Assembly (NCBI GenBank): GCA_021642125.1
Contig: JAKIXB010000041.1
Coordinates: forward strand, 1-64,000
DNA from: Nothophoma quercina
Lineage: Eukaryota > Ascomycota > Dothideomycetes > Pleosporales > Didymellaceae
Length of the DNA stretch: 64,000 nt
Direction of reading: 5' to 3'
Shown: one piece after another, positions 9,949 to 19,925 of the stretch
How positions within the stretch are numbered: the stretch's first letter is position 1
Layout: the number at the start of each line of letters is the position of its first letter
The notes under the pieces: model-generated
Seen by the model: only the letters and a program-made list of their open reading frames with translations
Databases searched by the model: none
Told to the model about the DNA's origin: nothing
Program-made: the position numbers and the translations under genes

Positions 9949-10590
9949 ATGAAGTCCATTGCAATTATCTTTATCTTCAGCCTCATCGCCATAACACTTG
10001 CAATCCCCAATGTCGTCCCCCGCCAGATCAGCACCACCAAAAATTGCGCTGACAGGCCCTCCTATCTCTCCGCATCAGACGACCTCACCGATACCTTGAT
10101 GTTCGTCGTCGACGGCGCCGAGGATGAAGCCATCAACGGTCTCACCGCGCAACAATTCGACATTGTCTTTCCTTCCAATACTCTACCCCTCCTCGCCATC
10201 GATCTGCGTGCGTCGCGCAGCTTCGAGCGCGCGCCTGTCCGCTGCAAGGATGGCATCGTGAAACTGGGCGCCCAAGCCGAGAAGCAGCTGCGCATCTGCC
10301 GCGACAGATACAATGGGCATATCTTAATCAATCCAGATGGGAACAAGACGACGCTGGTACCGGAGCTATACAAGCACACCATTGGTGGGGTAGAGCAGGA
10401 GGGTGTGTATCTAGGCTGGGGCAACCAGACGACGTGGGGCTTTAGATATGAGAATGCTGTTTGTAGGGCGGATGGAACGGGGACAAGGGACTTTTATGAG
10501 GTGAAATTATTGGGATTGCCGGAGAGTCCGGATGATACTGCTGGGTGTGAGGTTAGTTTCAAGGGTTTCTTGAGAGTGATCGTGTGGTAG
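9949..10590 (+). CDS. Small secreted protein of unknown function
   Basis: 213 residues without introns. The N-terminus is a strong signal peptide: MKSIAIIF, a hydrophobic core IFSLIAITLA, and a likely cut before IPNVVPRQ. The mature part has five cysteines (in NCADRP, VRCKDG, RICRDR, AVCRAD and GCEVSF), and two N-glycosylation sequons, NKT and NQT, in the second half. I do not recognise a family. Size, secretion and cysteines are those of a candidate apoplastic effector or cell-wall protein, but five is an odd number for full disulfide pairing, and the protein is not particularly cysteine-rich. The gene sits between a pseudogene and an FAD monooxygenase. Confidence 0.75.
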   Translation: MKSIAIIFIFSLIAITLAIPNVVPRQISTTKNCADRPSYLSASDDLTDTLMFVVDGAEDEAINGLTAQQFDIVFPSNTLPLLAIDLRASRSFERAPVRCKDGIVKLGAQAEKQLRICRDRYNGHILINPDGNKTTLVPELYKHTIGGVEQEGVYLGWGNQTTWGFRYENAVCRADGTGTRDFYEVKLLGLPESPDDTAGCEVSFKGFLRVIVW

Positions 10591-10779
10591 CGATCAAGGA
10601 GTGAAGTGAAATGCTGGTGTCTTTGATGCCTGATGTATAAAGTGGTGCCTCATGCTCAGCTCCTATAGGTGGAATGCATGTAGAAGCACATTGTGTAGGT
10701 TTTTGGATCACCGAGGAACGGCACTTGCTCATATGTGCTGAATGGCAACTTCCCATCATGTTTGCCTTAGATTGGCTGC

Positions 10780-12157
10780 TCACATCGGCAAGAATCCATC
10801 TGTTCTTGCCTGCTCAAGCATTGCAGCCATAACATCGTATCCATAGCACTCTTTGCGGATCGTCTTGTCGGTAATACCGTAGCTGACCCAACCGAGTAAC
10901 GCATCTCCGTCCTGTGCTCCGTCCATCGCACCATCGTTGCTCGCAGACTGATCTCGCAGTTCTCTCTCATGGCCAGGTGGCAGGTGCAGCATCGTCCCAG
11001 CATGTAGACTTGCATCCCTAATCTTCTCAACCCTTGGCTTCCTGACCTTCTCAAACAGTTCCACTGCTTTTACTAAGGACACGTTTGCAGGATCTTTGAC
11101 TTGCAGGTCTAAAGCCGTGGCAAGCGCCGTAGCATCTTCAATGGCCAGCGAGACACCCATACTGAGGTAGAAGGCCATGGCGTGCGCTGCGTCACCAAGA
11201 AGTACAAACTTGCCAGTTCTTGACGTCCAGGTAGGCAATTTGGCGACTTGATGGACTGGCCAGTTCGTGATGGGACCGGTGCTGAGTTCGATGAGCCGTC
11301 GCGCACACGGATCAATGTCGCCATAGAAGCGTACGAGTTCCGCCAGGTATTGTTCGCGTGTCCAGGTACTTGTATCAACATCATCGGGGTGGGATAGGAC
11401 AAGGTTGAGCTTTCCGGAGTCGCGAACCATGTAGGTCATCACTGACTTGCTTGCGTCCGCCCTGACGGCCGTTAGTCTCCTGATTCCAGATTCGAGCCAA
11501 AGAGATGCCGCACCAGCAGTTGCCAGCATGTTCGCTCACGATATCTTTCGTCAATGGATCACCCTTGACATCCTCAACATCCGCCATCAGCCTATACGCT
11601 GCCCATCCCGTGGTTTCAAGCTCCTCGTCTCGAGCCAATGTGCTCCCGAAGCTCTTCAAGAGCTGCGTTCTAGCCGAACTATTGATGCCATCACAAGCCA
11701 CAATCAGATCTCCGTCCAGCCTCTCACCATTCACTAGCCTGACCCATCCTTCTTCTATCCCATACTGTTCAATCCTACTGTTCAAGCGCACTTCCACACC
11801 CTTCGCTACGACAGCTTCGTGCAAGATCCTGTGTAGATCTGCACGATGTACGACCACATATGGCGCGCCATACCATTCCTCGAACTTGTCCATCGGCACA
11901 CGGTTCAGCACCTCTCCGTCTGAGCCTCGGCGTAGATTCCATGCCTTGGGCAGAGCAGATGCGGCGAGGAGTTGGGGCTCAAGACCCCATGCTTTGAACT
12001 GTCGGGTGGCGATGGGTGTTAATTGCACGCCTGCACCAAGCTCGGCGAGCGCTGGAGCTGATTCGAGAAGGATAATCCGGTGTTTTGTTGAGGAGTGTGA
12101 GAGAGCCAGCGCGGTCGAGAGACCTGCGAGACCGGCGCCAACGACGACGATCTTCAT
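10780..12157 (-). CDS. FAD-dependent monooxygenase, salicylate hydroxylase type
   Basis: Two exons (12157-11514, 11461-10780) and a 52-bp intron at 11462-11513 give 441 residues. The intron donor is GTGCGG, weaker than usual, with a good ACTAAC branch site and GTCAG acceptor. I placed it here because it joins AGNCW to ADASKSVMTYMVRDS in frame, restoring the conserved strand of the family. Group A motifs are clear: GAGLAG (7-12) for FAD, DLIVACDGINS for the DG motif, and LLGDAAHAM around Asp305 for the GD motif. Such enzymes use NAD(P)H and oxygen to hydroxylate aromatic acids or polyketide intermediates. There is no targeting signal. The neighbouring small secreted protein is convergent with it. 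Substrate not predictable. Confidence 0.88.
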
Positions 12158-12827
12158 GATCGAGTCGATTGTTTGGATTTTGCTGGCAATCCTTGATCTC
12201 AGCGGTCTAGGAAGAGGATGAGGAAGTAGACATCAGAAGACTGGAACGTTTCCGCCAAAAGTGCAGTATACGCCGACATTGTCCCAAGTTCGGACCGGTT
12301 TCTGCATGATTTACACGTGTCCGCCGGGGTCAAGCGTCTTCACGTTCATTGGCATCTTGCTTGAGGATATCGACAACGATCTGCTAGGCCAACATTCAGT
12401 CAAGAGAGCAGACGAGATGTCTGATCTAATTACTATAATATGCTGATGACGTTAGGGATGAAGGAACGAGCGGAAGACGATCGGCAGAACCTGCCGCTCA
12501 TTCCTGACGCTAGCTGGAGTGGGTCTCGTTAGCGTGTGGGGAACAAGCGGGGTGACATTGACCGAGGTCATGTTACCGCTCGTGTGCCGATTACACCACG
12601 CCACATGTCAGGTGTTCACGCTGGCATGGCGTGGCAGTCCCTCGCGAGAGGACAGCAGAGCCTCAATGCTGCTTTGCTTTCTCATCTTCACTCTCCGTTC
12701 TATGCTTCAACACCTCGGCGAACATACATCTCCATTTCTATACTTAGGCAGCCATCACAGTACTTGCATTGGTATTGATATCTTGACATCATCAACAGGG
12801 TAGACTTCAAGCACCCCACGAACAGCC
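12158..12827. other. Divergent intergenic region
   Basis: 670 bases between divergent genes. Small frames at 12261-12803 lack domain features and overlap each other. Probably promoter sequence for both genes. Confidence 0.4.
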
Positions 12828-14107
12828 ATGGCAGCGATTGAGCGTCTACCAGTTGAGCTGCTGCAACCCATCTTCGCCTCTTCTGGCTACAACCTGGCTA
12901 TCACACAAGCTTCCGACATCCTTGGCGCACAGCTCTCAAGTGAATACGTCTACCACAAGATATGCGACTACTACCTGGCGAGTCATTGTGACAACTACAT
13001 GGTACGATCCGCCGCACAAACAGCCGTCTTCGCCAGCAAGTGGATGACATGGACATTCTTCAAGAGCTGGATCATCAGGTCATACGAAAGCAAAGGGTGT
13101 TTGTGCGGGCTTACAGCAGAGGAAGGGTGTTTTGACCCTCAATGGCCCCCAAACTTCGAAGATGCAACATCCATGGTATTTTCCCGGAGCCATCTGCCAC
13201 GACTCGCCTTCATTCGAGGTCGAATACCGAAGAAGCTTCTCTGCGGTCCGTGGACTTCAGACAAGGTCCAATTCTTGCGCTTTCTGCTGTGGACCACGAG
13301 TATGACAGTGGATTGGAAAGATCCAGAGGTTCTTCAAATTGCGCTCTCGGGAAGACAACAAGCATTTCTGGAGGGCAACCTGGAAGCTGTGGAACTTTTC
13401 AATCATAATCGTCGACTCGGCAGACCACCGACGCTGGAAACAGTGCTTTTCGCCGTTACGGAAGCAGGCTGCGATCGATCTATCGTGCACGATACCCTAC
13501 GCAGTGCTTACCGATGGAGCTCAGAGAGCCAACCCTGGGACTATACGGCGCTTTACCAGTGGTGCGACGAGCGCATTTGGAACAACGACTCAAGAGGTGT
13601 GTGGCTGCGAGGGGTTCTTCAGTCTCTGCGCCATTCCGAGCTTGGTACGTTTGATAAGAGCATGGACAGAGACGTATTGTTTGGCAAGATCGTCGACGCA
13701 GCGGCGGAAGCATACAGCAGCGATTTCAGCGACGAATTGGTCAGGAACGAGCTTCCGTGGAACAAGGTAAGACATATTTTCAGCTATACAGCCTTTCTTC
13801 CCTGCTACGTGAGAGTTATCAGCAGGCGAACTCTACTTCTCAGGATGGAACATACGGTTGTTTCCGGCTGCGGCAGACGCTGAACTTTTTCAAGGTTATT
13901 GCTACACGTGGCTGGCTCATTGTAGGCTCTCTTCTGCCCACTCATCATCGTGTCGCACACCAAATACATTGGACACAAGTCATGCAGCAAGCCGGGCCGC
14001 GCATGTACTCTGGTCCAAGCTGCCCGCGACGGCTGAGCTGCTGCAGCGGTGACGCGCGCGATACACAGCAAGGACTAGCGTGGCTGAACGTGCCAACGTC
14101 GCGCTGA
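12828..14107 (+). CDS. Conserved-type fungal hypothetical protein, F-box-like N-terminus
   Basis: The protein starts MAAIERLPVELLQPIFASSG, which resembles the first helix of an F-box (LPxELLxxIF), then SSEYVYHKICDYYL and AAQTAVFASKWMTWTFFKSW, a pattern I associate with lineage-specific Dothideomycete hypotheticals. I model exon 1 to 13766, an intron 13767-13843 (GTAAGA..TCTCAG, phase 0), and exon 2 13844-14107, giving 400 residues. Without splicing the frame would run on to 13883 (351 residues), so the 3' end is uncertain. The F-box assignment is tentative because the second half of the motif is weak. If real, it would link an unknown target to an SCF ubiquitin ligase. Confidence 0.6.
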
Positions 14108-14454
14108 GCATTGGTCTCATTGTCTATCTCATGATCGCCGTTCGACTAGTTGACTTCGAGAAAGCTTTCGTTCCTGTGCGTCTCACTTATAACGTAAACG
14201 TGGCGCCGCTGACACTCGTCCAGGAGCGCCGTCAGATCGGCTGGTTCTACTGGTCACGCCACGATACTCAAAAAATGGGCGTGCACCGCGTGACACGTGA
14301 GAATCTCGGCGATTTCTGGAAACATCGCAACGGGCAATACAAAACGGTTACTGGACTATGTCGAAACGGCCGTGGCTCGTTTGCCGTCAGGCTCGAGATG
14401 TGGATACCAGGTACGGACACGAGTAGCGACTGGAATGGCATGCTGTCGAGATAG
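14080..14454 (+). CDS. Possible small membrane-type ORF (doubtful)
   Basis: 124 codons with a hydrophobic stretch near the start (ALSIGLIVYLMIAV) and a protein-like C-terminal half (GVHRVTRENLGDFW, FAVRLEMWIPG). It overlaps the last 28 bases of the modelled exon of the preceding gene in another phase. It could be an alternative last exon of that gene, a separate short gene or chance. No family recognised. Confidence 0.25.
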   Translation: MAERANVALSIGLIVYLMIAVRLVDFEKAFVPVRLTYNVNVAPLTLVQERRQIGWFYWSRHDTQKMGVHRVTRENLGDFWKHRNGQYKTVTGLCRNGRGSFAVRLEMWIPGTDTSSDWNGMLSR

Positions 14455-15301
14455 ACAGCCGTAGGTTTTGCATTTGCACTTTCTGTCCTTAGCGTCTCAC
14501 AAATCCTGCAACAGCTCGTACTTTGATGGCATTCTTGATATCGGTCCTGTCGTTCCCGTTGTGCTCGATGTTTTTCTTCGCAGCATCAGTCTTCATTAAG
14601 ATACTCAGAATCTCCCACGTGTCTAAAACCTCTGCTGTTCTGACATCGTTTATCTCTGGATCTTCACTCTTCGATCACGTAGACATCAGTCTCTGATGTA
14701 TCTACGAGTGGAAGCGTCACTAGATACTGTACGACCTCATCATTTTCCAATGCACCTCGAGCAGCTACACTGTGCAGAGATTTGATCACCTGATGCACTT
14801 GCTTAGCTTGGGTCACTCCACTAATTACAATGGTTCCCAGACCTTTGCTCTGCCTTCTGCATTGCTGCAGCTGAGCTGTGACGTCTTCAGTATGCCTGTC
14901 ATTCTGCTTTTGTATGTATAGCAGCTTGAAGGAGCAGCGCTCTCTGATGGTTCTTGCTGCGGTACTACTTCCAGATCTCGGAATGCCGTTCCGATCGACT
15001 TAGAGATGCATGAACGCAAATCCTCGGACACCTTCGGCGGGTGAATTTGACAGCTGATCCGCAAGCACGACGATGACTTAGAAGGCTACAAGTACTCAAG
15101 TCCAACATTGGGCTCCGATGAGCCTCTTCTTAGACTAGGTAGAGTGTCTCGTTGCACACTGAAACGCATGTGCTGTGCTGCCACTCGATATTGGAAGCAT
15201 TCCTGCCTTTCAAATACCATCATCTGTATTGATATTTCTTGAAAAGAGCAAATTCAGGTCGTCTACATCTCAGGATGAGGACCAATGCAATTTGCCTGAC
15301 G
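14455..15301. other. Intergenic region between convergent genes
   Basis: About 850 bases between convergent genes. No frame has convincing protein character. Presumably 3' untranslated regions and spacer. Confidence 0.4.
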
Positions 15302-17104
15302 TCAACGCCTACAGCGCTCGAAGTCATCGATGATACTCCACCCCTCAGGATGATGATATGCGTTGCACGCCTCGTGAAATCTGTACGGAATCCGGTAAAA
15401 AGATTGAGTCTCCTCATCCAAGCAATCTCCACGTCCAACAACTCTACAACCCCAATCAAGGCTTTTCGATGAAAGAGTATTTGAGATCGTGGAGGGATGC
15501 GGCCCCCACTTGCCATCAAGGCGTGCCATCACGATGAGACTGATGTCCACGTCTGCAAGTGCAGCTTTGCAGGATGCAAGATTCAGGCCAAGAATATGCT
15601 TGCTGTCTTCATCTGTTGGCCGCCAAAGCTGAGCTCTATCTGCCGGAAGCCAGACAACGATATCTTGCAATTGGGGTAGTTTCGTCTTGCAGTTCGCGAC
15701 TAACGCAAGCAACGTCGACTCGAAGAGTTCTACTGCAGAAGTATCATGGAGTTCTTCGACTTGTATGACGAGGTGTTCGAGGCTCGCGGGGAGCATGTCG
15801 TGAAGGTTGGCATCGCTTAGACTGCGTTGAAATGGCCTTAGTCCTGTATCAATGTAGCGTAGGTCCTTGAGGCTGTCCAAAGACCCTATGTTGTCCATAT
15901 TCATTCCAGGCTCTTCACGCACATAGGATGCTTCCCTATCAGAATCCAAGATCATGTCTTCGGAATGGACCATGTACAATCTTTCCAAGCTCTCCTTGTG
16001 CCTAAGTATGGCTGTGCTTAGCATCGACCATTGCCACTCAGGCGGGTCAGCATATCCGGGAAACTGCCCCGCCATGATCAACATATTGTACTCCAGCTTC
16101 AGGGCTCGGAGCGTCTTGATTGCACCCAACACCTGGACTATGGCTTCCGAGCTTATCATGCTTCTCTCTATGATCAACATCTCCACGTTCGACTTATTAG
16201 TGCCTATGTCCCTTTTCCATATCTTCGGTGTGATCTTCCCACTGTGTTCAACATTCTCGAGATGAAAGATCCGAAGAGAAGGTAGCAGGAGTAGAGGTGC
16301 AATCTGTTCGAGGTCCATCGTCGCCATCTCGATGCGGATATGGCGGAGAAACCGGAAGTGTTGAGATAGGCCTGTTGGTCTTGATAGAGCAGCAGTAGCT
16401 AGTAAGTGGACCCAAGTAGGCGTTTGCCATACACCTTCGGCTGTGTGAATATCGGAGTTAGCATCCCATACTTCGAGGAACTCAACATTGCGCGCCAGTA
16501 GTAGCGCAGTCGCCAGACAATCCGCCATCGTGGTACAGGCGAAGCTTTGCCGGAGATCGCCTGCGATTTCGGGGATACCAAGTTGTCCGAGCTTCCGTGC
16601 AAGCTCGTTTTGCTCCATGATCGACAGGGTGAAAGCAGTCTGTGGGTCGCGCTCTTCTTGGGTACTGTCCCGAAAGACAATGTATCTGATTCCATCTGCT
16701 GAATCAGGCTGTTGGATCAAGCTGCTGAGCACTCTGACTGGATCGCGATGAGTGTTGTCGAGTACAGTGTGAGCGTAAGATTTGGCGAGTCTGTTGAATT
16801 TGCGATTCGTCAAGCACAAGTTTTGGAGAGTTGCGAAATAGTTGAGCGTGTGGTAGCTGCGAACGAAGTCGTCTTGAATGTTCTCTATGATCAACAGTAT
16901 GAGCTCCTCTGGAAGATCGTCGAGTCCGTGGTGCTTCGGCGCGTGCCTCTTCGCTTGTCTCTTTCGCTCAGCTAGATCTATTCCCTGACTATCTGACAAC
17001 CGCCGTTTGCCGTGAATAGAGAGTTGAGGCATGATTCCTTTATCTGACACCGATGATGAGGCCTTTTGAATGAACAGGAGACGACGCGTCGCACAGGATC
17101 TCAA
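15302..17104 (-). CDS. F-box protein
   Basis: A single exon of 600 residues. After a basic, disordered N-terminus (KRRLSDSQG, AERKRQAKRHAPKHH), an F-box starts at residue 61: LDDLPEELILLIIENIQ, followed by LQNLCLTNRKFNRLAKSY, a standard F-box second half. The rest contains leucine-rich, alternately hydrophobic segments (SLRIFHLENVEH, TLRALKLEYNML, SLKDLRYIDTG, SLEHLVIQVEEL), typical of fungal F-box proteins with degenerate LRRs that recognise substrates for SCF ubiquitin ligases. The first Met gives 600 residues, but Met25 (GIMPQLS) is a plausible alternative start because the sequence before it is unlike the rest. Target unknown. Confidence 0.8.
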   Translation of the reverse strand: MRSCATRRLLFIQKASSSVSDKGIMPQLSIHGKRRLSDSQGIDLAERKRQAKRHAPKHHGLDDLPEELILLIIENIQDDFVRSYHTLNYFATLQNLCLTNRKFNRLAKSYAHTVLDNTHRDPVRVLSSLIQQPDSADGIRYIVFRDSTQEERDPQTAFTLSIMEQNELARKLGQLGIPEIAGDLRQSFACTTMADCLATALLLARNVEFLEVWDANSDIHTAEGVWQTPTWVHLLATAALSRPTGLSQHFRFLRHIRIEMATMDLEQIAPLLLLPSLRIFHLENVEHSGKITPKIWKRDIGTNKSNVEMLIIERSMISSEAIVQVLGAIKTLRALKLEYNMLIMAGQFPGYADPPEWQWSMLSTAILRHKESLERLYMVHSEDMILDSDREASYVREEPGMNMDNIGSLDSLKDLRYIDTGLRPFQRSLSDANLHDMLPASLEHLVIQVEELHDTSAVELFESTLLALVANCKTKLPQLQDIVVWLPADRAQLWRPTDEDSKHILGLNLASCKAALADVDISLIVMARLDGKWGPHPSTISNTLSSKSLDWGCRVVGRGDCLDEETQSFYRIPYRFHEACNAYHHPEGWSIIDDFERCRR

Positions 17105-17345
17105 AGGGGAACTGACGCTAGCGTTCTTGCACGCTTACGTCATCACAACAAGTAACCCATTGGCGTTCGTACTCCAGCGCTGAAAGAACGATCAATTACT
17201 GCCACCTCATATAAGAGGAACAATCCGTAAAAGATTCATACTTGCACTCAAAACGTGACATCCAGCAGCCAAACATCGCGACTCGCTCGACAATTAGAAC
17301 AAGTCTCAAACCTAGACCAGGGAGCCAAGCACATTCACATCCTCC

Positions 17346-19454
17346 TCACTTGTTCCCTCTTCCCTTACATCCACCAGCCTTCACAACCCTCACCCCACCA
17401 CCCTCAAGAGCCTCTCCATCATACACCACCCCATCGACCTCAACCCTCTCACACTCCCACACCAACTCCACCCTCCCTTGCAATCCCTCAGGCGTCTCGA
17501 TCGTCGCTTCATAATCAAACACCCCTCTCTTTCCATCCCCATGCGTAACCACCCACTTGACCCCAAACCCGCCCATCGGGCTCTCAAACCGCGTATCCAC
17601 ACTCCCCACAACCTCATCACTCAGCGGTCTAAACCGCCAAGTCCTCCACTTAACAAGTTCAAGACCACCCACAAACGTCGTCAGCGCAACGGTAGGACCC
17701 GAACTCCAGCCATGGCTCAGACTCGTGTACGCAGCATCGTTCTTGTACCCCGCGGCGCCGCGGTAGTACAGCGAGCCGTTTGCGCTGAGGCCCTCTGCGA
17801 GCGTGGAGCCCGTCATTTGCGGGTTATCGAGGAGGTATGTCCAGAGTGTGCGAGTTAGGTTTAGACCCCGGGCGGGCTGAAGGGCGGCGAAGTGTGCCCA
17901 TACTTCGATGCTGCTTGTGAAGGGGGAGATTGTGTCGGGGAGTTCGGGAGGGAGTGGGCCAATGGGTCCCCAGAAGCGCGTCAGTGCGTTGGAGAGGTTT
18001 GAGGCGTGCGGACTTGTAGATGGCAGGTTGTAGAGGAGGGCGAGCGCGTTGCCGTCTTGAGGGTGCAGGGAGGTGGTGCTGTTGTCGCGGTAGAGGTTGG
18101 CGGGTGCATCCCATAACAGGGTGTTGTATGCGGATTTGAGGCGGGCTGCGGCGGTGGACCATGTTCTTGCTTGCGCCTCGAGGGAGAGGGTGGTGTTCAA
18201 CTCCAAATCGAAAGTTAGGGGGAGTGAGGTGTTGGTGGAAAAGGAAGAGAGACTGGTTGCGAGCTGTGCAAATGAAGTCAAAGCGTGATAGTCCAGTGCA
18301 TTCAAAGCACTGTTATACCCGCCTCCACCCTGTCTTGCCCAGTCATTCGGACGCGTTTGCTCATGCAGACCAACTTCATTCGCCAATCCGCGCAGAACGA
18401 AGTCCAGCCCAGCAGTAATATTGCCCCAGTGCGTGCTCACCCAGTCCACATCAGACGTCCAAATCGCGTAGTCATACATGGCAATCAGCGCCCACGCATG
18501 GTACGTATCGCTCTGTGCGCCGTTCCTGAAACTTCCTGTCGCCGGTCCAGCAAAAGGGAAACGGCCGCTGGTCGCATTTTGGTAGTAGAACAGCGTGTCC
18601 AGCGCGTTGTGCACGCTTTCCAGTCCATCAGAGCCCAGCGCGAGGAACGCGGTCGCGCCCTGGATCCCCAAGTCCCCCGGCCAGATGGCGCGGTCGCGCT
18701 TTGCGCCGTCGACGAGGATCGGGCCTGTAATTCCGATGCTGTTGTTGTATGCCCAACCGGGGCGGACTTGGGGGAGCCAGCGCCCGGTGTCCTTGGGCGC
18801 GATGTTGGTTTGCACTGTGTAGGCGCCGGCGTACCAGGTACGAACGAGCAGATCATCGTCGGGTGTATAAAAGTGTCCACCGTAGTTTCGCAGGTCAAGC
18901 GTGTTTGGCGCAAAGCCAATTGAGCATGTAATGTTGGAGATGTCGATGTGTGAAAAAGCATTAACTGTGAGGAAACGGAAGCCGCCTCTAAACTTTTCTG
19001 CGGGTAGCGTGTAAAATGTTGAACCTTGCGGCAGAGTCACGTTCAAGGCTTGGTCCCAGTCCTGAGTAGGTGTTGCGCCAGTATCATCGGAGATGGCGCG
19101 GATGAAAGCCGGAGACTCTGCAAAAGCCAGTGAGAGCTGTGATGATGTTGTATTTCCGCTGCTATGGACATTGGCATTGAAGCTTATCCAACCTCCAACC
19201 TCGACGCCGAAATCAAGACTGACGTGGCTATCGGGTGCAAGATGATATGTTCCTTTCGTACTAGGCGAAGTTGTAACGTTTCCAGACTGTGCATATACAG
19301 CAACGGGATGGACATCTCGTGACGCCGGGCTGTGGTTATACGCATCCCATGGCCTTGCATTGTCAGTGAAAGCCAAAAATGGCAATGTTGCCAAGACGGA
19401 TAGCCAGGGGAGAGTAAAGCCAGTGAGTTTCAGCAACATGTTGGCTATGACCAA
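17346..19454 (-). CDS. Secreted six-hairpin glycosidase, alpha-L-rhamnosidase (GH78) type
   Basis: 702 residues, single exon. A hydrophobic leader (LTGFTLPWLSVLATLPFLAF) indicates secretion; Met6 is an alternative start. Residues ~45-180 form a beta-rich N-terminal part (DFGVEVGGWISFN). The catalytic part begins near 200, with VDGAKRDRAIWPGDLG at 248-263, the signature of GH78-like (alpha/alpha)6 enzymes where the Asp/Glu-rich loop carries the acid catalyst; QSDTYHAWALIAMYDYAIWT and NALDYHALTSFAQLA are helices of the barrel. Many N-glycosylation sequons are present. GH78 enzymes release L-rhamnose from plant and microbial glycans, but this subgroup is often annotated loosely. The last ~80 residues are Gly/Val-rich. 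Frames on the opposite strand (18285-18923) are shadows. Confidence 0.82.
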   Translation of the reverse strand: MVIANMLLKLTGFTLPWLSVLATLPFLAFTDNARPWDAYNHSPASRDVHPVAVYAQSGNVTTSPSTKGTYHLAPDSHVSLDFGVEVGGWISFNANVHSSGNTTSSQLSLAFAESPAFIRAISDDTGATPTQDWDQALNVTLPQGSTFYTLPAEKFRGGFRFLTVNAFSHIDISNITCSIGFAPNTLDLRNYGGHFYTPDDDLLVRTWYAGAYTVQTNIAPKDTGRWLPQVRPGWAYNNSIGITGPILVDGAKRDRAIWPGDLGIQGATAFLALGSDGLESVHNALDTLFYYQNATSGRFPFAGPATGSFRNGAQSDTYHAWALIAMYDYAIWTSDVDWVSTHWGNITAGLDFVLRGLANEVGLHEQTRPNDWARQGGGGYNSALNALDYHALTSFAQLATSLSSFSTNTSLPLTFDLELNTTLSLEAQARTWSTAAARLKSAYNTLLWDAPANLYRDNSTTSLHPQDGNALALLYNLPSTSPHASNLSNALTRFWGPIGPLPPELPDTISPFTSSIEVWAHFAALQPARGLNLTRTLWTYLLDNPQMTGSTLAEGLSANGSLYYRGAAGYKNDAAYTSLSHGWSSGPTVALTTFVGGLELVKWRTWRFRPLSDEVVGSVDTRFESPMGGFGVKWVVTHGDGKRGVFDYEATIETPEGLQGRVELVWECERVEVDGVVYDGEALEGGGVRVVKAGGCKGRGNK

Positions 19455-19925
19455 TTCTGAGGGTTGAATAATTGTGTATCTGAGTTTAATTCATACTTCG
19501 ACGCTGGAGCTGGGGGTCCCGCCTGGATTCTACCGAGATTGCGGATGCTAATGCGGGGTCGCAGGAACAGACATGGGTGAGATGGAACTTTAGCGTAATC
19601 GTCTAGCGGCTCTGCGAGTGATGTCAGACCTGCAGTATTGGGTATCTTACTCGCATACAGATCTTCCGGTGGGTCTTGGTACGGAGAAACTTTGTCAAAA
19701 GCTCATTGTCGATGATAAGATCTGCATTCAGGAGGATATTGATAGGCCATGACTGTATGTACGGCCTATACATTCATGTCATGTACACGACACCAAGCAC
19801 CAAGAATGTTCAAAAAGGTCGTTGCACATAATCATCATCCATCCAAGCTCGACTCAAAATCGGTCTGCTGACTTTCTCTTTCATTGTCGAATGTAGAATT
19901 GTATCGGTAGCGGTAGCGGACCTGC
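19455..19925. other. Intergenic region
   Basis: About 470 bases between the upstream side of the glycosidase gene and the 3' end of the PFK-2 gene. No coding frame, tRNA-like or other structure recognised. Confidence 0.4.

Noticed and set aside
2726..12157. A complete secondary-metabolite cluster
   Set aside because: No backbone synthase, no cluster regulator and no transporter in the window; the enzymes are interleaved with unrelated genes.
18285..18923. 212-codon frame antisense to the GH78-like gene
   Set aside because: Arg/Val/Ala-rich shadow of a long intact gene.
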